Shown: positions 44,112-50,720 of the stretch, in pieces | Layout of the letters: the number at the start of each line of letters is the position of its first letter | How positions within the stretch are numbered: the first letter of the stretch is position 1 | NCBI GenBank assembly: GCA_902362595.1 | Contig: CABIXF010000029.1 | Location: 1 to 50,720, forward strand | Origin: Bacteroidaceae bacterium | GTDB taxonomy: Bacteria; Bacteroidota; Bacteroidia; Bacteroidales; Bacteroidaceae | Length of the DNA stretch: 50,720 nt | Reading direction: 5' to 3' | Program-made: the position numbers and the translations under genes | Notes under the pieces: model-generated | Seen by the model: the letters and a program-made list of their open reading frames with translations, nothing else | Told to the model about the DNA's origin: nothing | Database searches by the model: none

Positions 44112-45944
44112 CTATCGGTGAGAGCAGTTGCGGATGATTTCCAGGAAGTCTTTGCCGTATCGCTCTTTCTTGAATTCACCGATTCCACTGATTTCTCCGA
44201 AAGCTTCCAGGGTGCGGGGCTTCTTTAAAGCCAGCAGATGCAGGGTTTTATCGGATAATACAATGTAGGCTGGTATGCCCAACTGGTCTGCCAGTTTTTT
44301 ACGTAACAGTCGAAGTTCTTCAAACAAATTTTGGTCCTCATTTTCGAATGCAGTAGGGGTAAACAAAGGTACAGACGGAGCGGCTTGTTGCTCTTTCTTG
44401 ACCTTTTTCCTGCCATGATTTTCTTCTCTTTTGATGACCACTAGTGTAGCACGTTCGTGTCCGAAAAGGACCTTTCGTCCGGCAACCGTAATTTTCAGGT
44501 GATTGTTTTCGTTATAGGCTATTTCAAAATATCCCAGATTCAGCATTTGCAACAGGTAATCCTGCCAGTCTTTTGCAGGGATATCTCTTCCGGCTCCGTA
44601 GGTTTTTAGTTTGTCGTATCCTTTCTCTAGAACTTCCTGAGTAGCATAACCTTTCAGGATATCAATCAGGGTACGGGTACCAATCTGCTGGTCTGCACGG
44701 GCGATGGCGCTCAGTGCTTTTTGTACGATGATTGTACCGTCGAACCGTTCCGGAGGATTTTTACATACGTCGCAATTTCCACAGTCATGATCCATGGTTT
44801 CTCCGAAATAGTTCAGCAGAATTCTCCGGCGGCAAATGTCTGATTCTGCATATTGTTGCATGCGGTTTAATTTTTCTATATTGATGCCTTGCTGATTGCT
44901 TTCAGCAGCAAATTTGGATAGCAGAACGATATCACTGAAGGAATAGAAAAGCAGGGTTTCGCTGGGAAGCCCGTCACGTCCCGCACGTCCGATTTCCTGA
45001 TAAAAGTTTTCAATGCTCTTGGGCAGATTGTAGTGGATTACCCATCGCACGTTTGATTTGTCGATTCCCATACCGAAAGCTATGGTCGCACATATAATCT
45101 GTATGCGGTCATTGATGAAATCATCTTGTGTTTTTTCCCGCTGTTCATTCGACATGCCGGCGTGGTAAGCAGCCACATGAAAACCTTCTTCTTCAAGTAA
45201 GTCTGCCACCTTTTCCGTTCCGTTACGGCTCATGCAATAAATGATGCCGCTTTCATTCCGGTGACGGCGCAAGAAACTGACGATGGTTTTTATTTTTTCC
45301 TTCTGTGGATACCCTCGTTTTACTTCCAGACTTAGGTTGGGACGGTCGAAAGAGGAAATGAATATTTCCGGTTTGCGCATGTTCAGTTGCCGGATAATAT
45401 CCTCACGGGTAATTTTGTCTGCGGTAGCGGTCAAAGCAACCACCGGTACATCCGGAAAATGTTTGCGTATAGTTTTGAGTTGGGTGTATTCGGGTCGGAA
45501 ATCGTGTCCCCAGTGTGAGATGCAGTGCGCTTCATCGATGGCAAACAACGAGATTTTGATATCGCGCAGCAAATAATTGATTTCCGAAAGCAGTCTTTCC
45601 GGGGATATATAAAGAAGCTTGACCCTTCCTTGTGTACATTCAAAATAGAGTTGTGCATTGGTTGTCTCGTCATTGGTGCTGTTTAATGCACGAGCTATAA
45701 TGCCGTTGGCTTGCAAGGATTCTACTTGGTCTTTCATGAGAGAAATCAAGGGAGAGACTACAACGGTAGTTCCTTCCATCATGAGTGCAGGAAGTTGATA
45801 ACACATGGATTTTCCTCCTCCCGTAGGCATAAGTACCAGTGTATCTTTTTTTTGTAAAATGGTGGAAATGATATCTTCTTGGAGTGGACGGAATGAGGTG
45901 TATCCAAAGTAAGATTTAAGGGTTTTCAGCATCTGTTCTCTCAT
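44112..45944 (-). CDS. recQ: ATP-dependent DNA helicase RecQ
   Basis: A 610-residue 3'-5' helicase for recombination and repair. Helicase motifs: Walker A MPTGGGKSMCYQLPAL, DEAH box FAIDEAHCISHWGHDFRPEY, ALTATADKITREDI, and the C-terminal QEIGRAGRDGLPS. The RQC zinc site has the four cysteines in CRRRILLNYFGE...CGNCDVC, followed by the winged helix and a C-terminal HRDC domain (LRKKLADQLGIPAYIVLSDKTLH). I start at 45944 because a -7 element lies at 45963-45970; the in-frame ATG at 45965 overlaps it. Confidence 0.96.
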   Translation of the reverse strand: MREQMLKTLKSYFGYTSFRPLQEDIISTILQKKDTLVLMPTGGGKSMCYQLPALMMEGTTVVVSPLISLMKDQVESLQANGIIARALNSTNDETTNAQLYFECTQGRVKLLYISPERLLSEINYLLRDIKISLFAIDEAHCISHWGHDFRPEYTQLKTIRKHFPDVPVVALTATADKITREDIIRQLNMRKPEIFISSFDRPNLSLEVKRGYPQKEKIKTIVSFLRRHRNESGIIYCMSRNGTEKVADLLEEEGFHVAAYHAGMSNEQREKTQDDFINDRIQIICATIAFGMGIDKSNVRWVIHYNLPKSIENFYQEIGRAGRDGLPSETLLFYSFSDIVLLSKFAAESNQQGINIEKLNRMQQYAESDICRRRILLNYFGETMDHDCGNCDVCKNPPERFDGTIIVQKALSAIARADQQIGTRTLIDILKGYATQEVLEKGYDKLKTYGAGRDIPAKDWQDYLLQMLNLGYFEIAYNENNHLKITVAGRKVLFGHERATLVVIKREENHGRKKVKKEQQAAPSVPLFTPTAFENEDQNLFEELRLLRKKLADQLGIPAYIVLSDKTLHLLALKKPRTLEAFGEISGIGEFKKERYGKDFLEIIRNCSHR

Positions 45945-45962
45945 GGCTTTTGATTTTGCCTG

Positions 45963-45970
45963 CAAAGGTA
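45963..45970 (-). promoter_or_regulatory. -7 promoter element for recQ
   Basis: On the minus strand this reads TACCTTTG, an exact TAnnTTTG match 19 bp upstream of the chosen start. Confidence 0.5.
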
Positions 45971-46052
45971 GACAAATTTCTTTAACTTTAGATTTATTCC
46001 ACTGATTTTTGTCTATGGGTAAATGTGAATGATAAAGTTTTCGTGATTATTG

Positions 46053-46083
46053 TTGCGGATTCGAAAAACTTCAACCATTTTTG
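46053..46083 (+). promoter_or_regulatory. Promoter of the dipeptidyl peptidase III gene
   Basis: TTG (46053-46055) is followed after 20 bp by CATTTTTG (46076-46083), seven of eight matches to the -7 consensus. It lies 40 bp before the ATG. Confidence 0.45.
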
Positions 46084-46123
46084 TGTAATTTATGTGATAG
46101 TAATTACTTAAATATGGATTGAA

Positions 46124-48091
46124 ATGAATGCACAAGAAAATTTTAACTATATAGTTGAACAATTTGCGGATTTGCAGTTACTTCGTTATCAAGTGACTGG
46201 GTTCGAGGATTTAACTTTGCGGCAGAAAGAACTTGTCTATTATCTTTCACAGGCTGCGTTGGAAGGAAGAGATATTCTTTTTGACCAGAACGGTAAATAT
46301 AACTTGCAGATTCGGAAATTGTTGGAAGCAGTGTATGTTTCTTACTCTGGCGACAGACAGGATGAGGAGTTTAAGGCACTTGAGGTCTATTTAAAGCGTA
46401 TTTGGTTTTCAAATGGCATACATCATCATTATGCATGCAATAAGTTTGTGCCTGGTTTTTCTCCTGAATTCTTGCGTAGATTGATTGATGCGACAGACGT
46501 ATTAAGCCTTCCGTTAAAGCCTCATGAATCGGTAGATGAACTGTGTACGGAATTGTTTCCGGTGATATTTGATCCGAAAATCATGCCGAAGCGGGTCAAT
46601 CAGGCAGACGGAGAAGATTTGGTGTTGACTTCTGCAGCTAATTATTATGAAGGGGTGAGCCAACAGGAAGCTGAAACTTTTTATGACTCTCAGAAGACTC
46701 CGGGAGAATCTCATCCTGTAATGTATGGGATGAACAGTCGTCTGGTAAAGAAGGATGGGAAAATTCAAGAGGAAGTCTGGAAAATAGACGGAATGTATGG
46801 AAAGGCCATTGAAAAAATTGTTTTCTGGCTGGAAAAAGCAGAAAAAGTGGCAGAAAGTGAAGTGCAGCGTGAAGTTGTCCGGCTCTTGATTGATTTTTAT
46901 CGTACGGGTGATTTGAAAATTTTTGACGCTTATTCCATTGCTTGGTTGAAGGATACAGACTCGAGGGTAGATTTTGTGAATGGATTTATCGAAAGTTACG
47001 GTGATCCGTTGGGAATGAAAGCCAGTTGGGAATCTATTGTGAATTTCAAGGATTTGGAAGCGACTCGTCGTACGGATATTATCAGTAGTTGTGCGCAATG
47101 GTTTGAAGACCATTCGCCTGTATCTGCTTCATTTAAAAAAGAACAGGTGAAAGGGGTTTCTGCCAAAGTTATTACGGCAGCTATGCTGGGAGGTGACTTG
47201 TATCCAAGTTCTGCCATTGGCATTAACTTACCTAACTCTAATTGGATTCGCAGTGTCCATGGTTCTAAATCGGTTACTATTGGAAACTTGACCGATGCCT
47301 ATAATCAGGCAGCAAAAGGCAATGGCTTCCGTGAGGAATTTGTGTATGGGCCAGAAGAAAAGCAGTTGCTGGAAAAATATGCGGATATTACGGGCAATTT
47401 GCATACGGATTTGCATGAATGTGTGGGACATGGATCGGGTAGATTGCTGCCAGGAGTGGATCCGGATGCTTTGAAGGCATACGGTTCGACGATAGAAGAA
47501 GCACGTGCAGATTTATTTGGCTTATATTATTTGCCCGATGCCCGGTTGGTAGAACTGGGACTTACACCGGATGCAGAAGCTTACAAGGCTGAATATTATT
47601 CCTATATGATGAATGGACTGCTGACTCAAATGGTGAGGGTGGAACCTGGACATGACTTGGAGGAGGCACACATGCGTAATCGCCAGTTGATTGCTCGTTG
47701 GGCCTTGGTGAAGGGGAGTGCAGAGCAGGTGGTAGAATTGGTCAAGAAGGAAGGAAAGACCTACGTAAAAATCAATGATTATCTTCAACTTCGCAGACTC
47801 TTTGCCGAATTATTGTGCGAAATTCAGCGAATCAAGAGTGAAGGAGATTATGAAGCTGCTCGTGCATTGGTTGAGACGTATGGGGTGAAATTGGATAAGG
47901 CACTTCATGAAGAAGTGAGAGAACGTTACCGTACTTTGCATCTGGCACCTTATAAAGGATTTGTCAATCCGGTATATGTACCTGAATATGATGCAGAGGG
48001 AAAGATTGCAGACGTAAAAATTGATTATACAGAAGGTTATACGGAACAGATGCTCCGTTATAGCCGTGATTATTCTAATTTGAGTATTTGA
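46124..48091 (+). CDS. Dipeptidyl peptidase III, metallopeptidase family M49
   Basis: A 655-residue zinc exopeptidase that removes dipeptides from the N-terminus of short peptides. The M49 motif HECVGH (His431, Glu432, His436) and the second motif EEARAD (Glu458) are both present, with the conserved NLPNSNWIR upstream and HGSGRLLPGV after the zinc motif. No signal peptide is visible (MNAQENFNYIVEQF), so it is probably cytoplasmic. The DNA alkylation repair gene follows 2 bp later, so they share a transcript. Length fits bacterial M49 enzymes. Confidence 0.93.
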   Translation: MNAQENFNYIVEQFADLQLLRYQVTGFEDLTLRQKELVYYLSQAALEGRDILFDQNGKYNLQIRKLLEAVYVSYSGDRQDEEFKALEVYLKRIWFSNGIHHHYACNKFVPGFSPEFLRRLIDATDVLSLPLKPHESVDELCTELFPVIFDPKIMPKRVNQADGEDLVLTSAANYYEGVSQQEAETFYDSQKTPGESHPVMYGMNSRLVKKDGKIQEEVWKIDGMYGKAIEKIVFWLEKAEKVAESEVQREVVRLLIDFYRTGDLKIFDAYSIAWLKDTDSRVDFVNGFIESYGDPLGMKASWESIVNFKDLEATRRTDIISSCAQWFEDHSPVSASFKKEQVKGVSAKVITAAMLGGDLYPSSAIGINLPNSNWIRSVHGSKSVTIGNLTDAYNQAAKGNGFREEFVYGPEEKQLLEKYADITGNLHTDLHECVGHGSGRLLPGVDPDALKAYGSTIEEARADLFGLYYLPDARLVELGLTPDAEAYKAEYYSYMMNGLLTQMVRVEPGHDLEEAHMRNRQLIARWALVKGSAEQVVELVKKEGKTYVKINDYLQLRRLFAELLCEIQRIKSEGDYEAARALVETYGVKLDKALHEEVRERYRTLHLAPYKGFVNPVYVPEYDAEGKIADVKIDYTEGYTEQMLRYSRDYSNLSI

Positions 48092-48093
48092 CG

Positions 48094-48762
48094 ATGGCAG
48101 AAGTACATGAAACAATAAGAGAGATTAAATCGAAGTTCCGTCTGTTTATGAATGGAAAAATCTCTCAGAGCATGCGTGAAAAAGGCATTGATTATAAGTT
48201 GAATTTTGGAATCGAGTATCCGAGAATAAAGGAAATAGCTGCCGGATATGAATGTAATCATGAACTGGCTCAGGCTTTGTGGAAAGAGAATATCCGGGAA
48301 TGTAAGATTATGGCAGGGCTTCTTCAGCCTGTGGATAGTTTTTATCGGGAAATTGCGGAAATATGGATAGAAGATATGCATTATCCGGAATTGGCAGAAT
48401 ATACAGTCATGAATCTGTTCCAGCGTTTGCCGTATGCCTCCGAGGTCGTTTTTCCTTGGATGGCTGATGACCGTAAATATTTCCAGCTTTGTGGTTATTT
48501 GTTGATGACTCGTCTGTTGATGAAGGGATGGGTCTTAAATGAAAGAGCAGAAGCTGAATTTCTGGATCAGGCTTTCACGGAACTGGAAGGAGAATCGGAA
48601 ATGCAGCGGGTTGCAGCTACGGCAGTTTGCAAGTTTGCTTTACAGTCGAAGAAAAATGCACGTACGGTACTTCGATTATTGGGAAATCTTCAGAAATCTT
48701 CTAAACTCGGAGTCAAGAGTGTGGCTGAAGAAATAAAAAATGACATAGAATATGGTCTGTAA
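48094..48762 (+). CDS. DNA alkylation repair protein, AlkD-like HEAT-repeat fold
   Basis: A 222-residue all-helical protein of the DNA alkylation repair (AlkC/AlkD-like) family. Typical segments are LNFGIEYPRIKEIAAGY, ALWKENIRECKIMAGLL and VAATAVCKFALQSKKNARTVLRLL, matching HEAT-like repeats. Family members remove bulky alkyl bases or bind DNA without cutting; which applies here is not clear. I start at the ATG 48094, two bases after the M49 gene stop, rather than at an earlier TTG. Confidence 0.8.
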   Translation: MAEVHETIREIKSKFRLFMNGKISQSMREKGIDYKLNFGIEYPRIKEIAAGYECNHELAQALWKENIRECKIMAGLLQPVDSFYREIAEIWIEDMHYPELAEYTVMNLFQRLPYASEVVFPWMADDRKYFQLCGYLLMTRLLMKGWVLNERAEAEFLDQAFTELEGESEMQRVAATAVCKFALQSKKNARTVLRLLGNLQKSSKLGVKSVAEEIKNDIEYGL

Positions 48763-48786
48763 GCTTTCTAAATTACTCAAAAAAAT

Positions 48787-48794
48787 ATAACTTT
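48787..48794 (+). promoter_or_regulatory. -7 promoter element for the Fur-family gene and purA
   Basis: TAACTTTG is an exact TAnnTTTG match 20 bp before the ATG, with TTTC (48765-48768) 18 bp upstream as a near -33 element. Confidence 0.5.
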
Positions 48795-48814
48795 GACCGC
48801 TGAACGATTTTGGG

Positions 48815-49273
48815 ATGGAAGAAAAAATAAAAGATACGGTAAAGCAAATTCTTACGGAGTATTTGCAGAAGAACGGACTTCGGAAGACGCCTGAGCGCTA
48901 TGCTATACTTGAAACAATTTATTCCATAAGAGGACATTTTGACGTGGATGAATTGTATGGGTATATGGCTGAAAAGGAAAAATTCCGGGTGAGCCGGGCT
49001 ACACTGTACAACACCATCGTTTTGCTCATCGATGCCGGGCTGGTCATTAAGCATCAGTTTGGCAACACTTCGCAGTATGAGCGGTCGTATAACAATGAAA
49101 CTCACCACCACATGATTTGTACCTGTTGCGGAAAGGTCTCTGAATTTGAAGATGAGAGCCTGAAACAGGCTATTGCACAGACCCGATTGAAAGGATTTCA
49201 TGCGTCGCATTATTCCCTCTATATCTATGGTTTGTGTGGCAAGTGTGTGGCAGCTAAGCGGAAAAAGAAATAA
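48815..49273 (+). CDS. Fur-family metal- or peroxide-responsive regulator
   Basis: A 152-residue Fur-family repressor. The winged helix is at about 5-85 (LRKTPERYAILETIYSIRGHFDVDELYGYM, FRVSRATLYNTIVLLIDAGLVIKH), and the dimer/metal domain follows, with the HHHMICTCCGK and LCGKC motifs supplying His and Cys metal ligands. The family includes Fur, Zur and PerR; the sequence alone does not decide which. It is likely co-transcribed with purA, 29 bp downstream. No clear Fur box is seen before it. Confidence 0.9.
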   Translation: MEEKIKDTVKQILTEYLQKNGLRKTPERYAILETIYSIRGHFDVDELYGYMAEKEKFRVSRATLYNTIVLLIDAGLVIKHQFGNTSQYERSYNNETHHHMICTCCGKVSEFEDESLKQAIAQTRLKGFHASHYSLYIYGLCGKCVAAKRKKK

Positions 49274-49302
49274 AATAGAGAATATATCAAACATAGAGAA
49301 TC

Positions 49303-50571
49303 ATGAAAGTAGATGTTTTGTTAGGTTTACAGTGGGGCGACGAAGGTAAAGGTAAGGTCGTCGATGTGTTGACTCCCCGTTATGATGTAGTAGCCCGTTT
49401 TCAAGGAGGCCCGAATGCCGGACATACACTTGAATTTGAAGGACAGAAATATGTGCTCCGTTCCATTCCGTCTGGAATTTTTCAGGGAGACAAGGTGAAT
49501 ATTATAGGCAATGGAGTAGTGCTTGATCCGGCTTTGTTCAAGGCTGAGGCCGAAGCATTGGAAGCAAGCGGACATCCGTTGAAAGAACGTTTGCACATTT
49601 CCAAGAAAGCGCATTTGATTCTTCCTACTCACCGCATTCTGGATGCCGCATACGAAGCTGCCAAAGGCGCGTCTAAAGTCGGAACTACCGGGAAAGGCAT
49701 TGGCCCTACCTATACTGACAAAGTGAGCCGTAATGGATTGCGTGTGGGGGATATCCTGCATAATTTTGAAGCAAAATATGCTGCAGCCAAGGCACGTCAT
49801 GAAGCTATTTTGAAGAGTCTGAACTATGAATATGATATTACAGAACTGGAAAAACAGTTGATGGAAGGTATTGAATATCTTCGTCAGTTCCATTTGGTAG
49901 ACAGCGAGCATGAAGTGAACCGTCTGCTGAATGAAGGAAAGTCCGTTCTTTGTGAAGGTGCACAGGGCACGATGCTGGATGTTGATTTTGGTTCTTATCC
50001 TTTTGTAACTTCTTCCAATACCATTTGTGCAGGTGCTTGTACAGGACTGGGATTGGGTCCTAATAAGATCGGTGAGGTATATGGTATCATGAAAGCTTAT
50101 TGTACACGTGTGGGTTCAGGTCCGTTCCCTACCGAACTTTTCGATGAAACTGGTAAGACAATCCGTGATCTGGGACATGAATATGGTGCTGTGACAGGTC
50201 GTGAACGTCGTTGCGGATGGATTGACTTGGTTGCCTTGCGTTATGCGATTATGATTAACGGGGTTACTCAGTTGATTTTGATGAAGAGCGATGTGCTGGA
50301 TGGTTTTGATACTATCAAAGCTTGTGTGGCATACAATGTCAATGGGGAAGAAATTGATTACTTCCCGTTTGATATTACAGAAGGAGTAGAACCTGTATAT
50401 GCAGAGCTTCCGGGCTGGAAGACTGATATGACCAAGATGACAAGTGAGGATGAATTCCCTGAAGAGTTCAATGCGTATATCACTTTCTTGGAAGAGCAGT
50501 TGGGAACTCCGATAAAGATTGTATCTGTAGGTCCTGACCGCGAGCAGACCATTGAACGTTATGTGGATTAA
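49303..50571 (+). CDS. purA: Adenylosuccinate synthetase
   Basis: A 422-residue GTP-dependent enzyme that joins IMP and aspartate in the first committed step to AMP. The P-loop-like QWGDEGKGKVVD near residues 10-21, the FQGGPNAGHT and GTTGKGIGPTYTDK signatures, and CEGAQGTMLDVDFGSYPFVTSSN are all intact. It follows the Fur-family gene on the same strand, a link to metal or stress control that is inferred. A terminator follows. Confidence 0.96.
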   Translation: MKVDVLLGLQWGDEGKGKVVDVLTPRYDVVARFQGGPNAGHTLEFEGQKYVLRSIPSGIFQGDKVNIIGNGVVLDPALFKAEAEALEASGHPLKERLHISKKAHLILPTHRILDAAYEAAKGASKVGTTGKGIGPTYTDKVSRNGLRVGDILHNFEAKYAAAKARHEAILKSLNYEYDITELEKQLMEGIEYLRQFHLVDSEHEVNRLLNEGKSVLCEGAQGTMLDVDFGSYPFVTSSNTICAGACTGLGLGPNKIGEVYGIMKAYCTRVGSGPFPTELFDETGKTIRDLGHEYGAVTGRERRCGWIDLVALRYAIMINGVTQLILMKSDVLDGFDTIKACVAYNVNGEEIDYFPFDITEGVEPVYAELPGWKTDMTKMTSEDEFPEEFNAYITFLEEQLGTPIKIVSVGPDREQTIERYVD

Positions 50572-50597
50572 TGGAATTTTCTAATATGCTTTAAGGA

Positions 50598-50638
50598 GGC
50601 TGTCTCAAATTGAAATATAATTTGAGATGGCCTTTTTT
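50598..50638 (+). terminator. Rho-independent terminator after purA
   Basis: A 14-bp stem (50598-50611 with 50619-50632, with two G-U pairs near the base) and a 7-nt loop are followed by six T. Confidence 0.82.
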
Positions 50639-50654
50639 GTGCCTGCAAAAAAAT

Positions 50655-50692
50655 CGGGCAAGCCCAAACTTCGCTCAGTCAGGACTTGCCCG
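50655..50692. repeat. Palindromic segment at the right edge of the window
   Basis: CGGGCAAG (50655-50662) and CTTGCCCG (50685-50692) form a perfect 8-bp inverted repeat with a 22-bp spacer. A near -7 element TATCTTTA follows at 50710-50717. The next gene is outside the window. Confidence 0.4.
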
Positions 50693-50720
50693 TCTCCCTA
50701 ATTTTTCGTATCTTTAGGGA

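Overview
The window looks like chromosomal DNA of a gut Bacteroidales bacterium (Bacteroides or Phocaeicola type). The evidence is the gene content (SusD-like lipoprotein, BACON-domain M64 peptidase, DUF2027, DUF2490 and DUF5020 proteins, PL8 and GH29 glycan-degrading enzymes, methylmalonyl-CoA mutase as mutA/mutB) and many copies of the Bacteroidetes -7 promoter element TAnnTTTG, often with a -33 TTG or TTTG about 20 bp upstream. I support 39 protein genes. I see no tRNA, rRNA, CRISPR array, transposase gene or prophage. Several starts were moved downstream because a good -7 element lies at or after the longest possible start.

Layout. 0-7.5 kb: membrane acyltransferase, topoisomerase III, a membrane zinc peptidase, histidyl-tRNA synthetase and RmuC. 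7.5-13.7 kb: a secreted PL8 lyase, groES-groEL behind an unusual sigma-54-like promoter, and a lipoprotein that joins a fasciclin domain to a SusD-like C-terminus. 13.9-16.3 kb: a TPR-type sensor kinase and its LuxR-type response regulator. 16.4-20.5 kb: guanine deaminase, Nudix hydrolase, a QueA-type enzyme, DUF2027-Smr protein and a hotdog thioesterase. 20.6-23.7 kb: a methionine and one-carbon cluster (metY, an Lrp/AsnC regulator, metF) with three Lrp-box-like sites. 23.7-30.3 kb: GH29 fucosidase, DUF5020 outer-membrane protein with a purine permease, and a NatAB-like ABC exporter. 30.4-42.3 kb: a small beta-barrel protein, methylmalonyl-CoA mutase, an AspT/YidE-type transporter, a DUF2490 protein, a nitroreductase, and the sodium-pumping decarboxylase genes oadG-oadA-oadB. 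42.5-50.6 kb: M64 peptidase, RecQ, dipeptidyl peptidase III, a DNA alkylation repair protein, Fur and purA.

Together these genes are mostly core metabolism and housekeeping, with scattered single enzymes for host glycans and proteins. Two functional groups stand out: the mutAB and oad genes fit the succinate-propionate route with sodium-coupled decarboxylation, and guaD, the purine permease, DUF5020 and purA fit purine salvage and synthesis.

The least expected features are: an exact match to the E. coli Lrp consensus upstream of metF, with weaker copies around the Lrp gene itself; a 79-bp intergenic repeat present twice in opposite orientations 20 kb apart; the fasciclin-SusD fusion lipoprotein; a sigma-54-like promoter with paired direct repeats before groES; cysteine clusters in MutA; and an M64-type peptidase whose zinc motif has one extra residue. 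I found no complete new multi-gene system such as a defence island.
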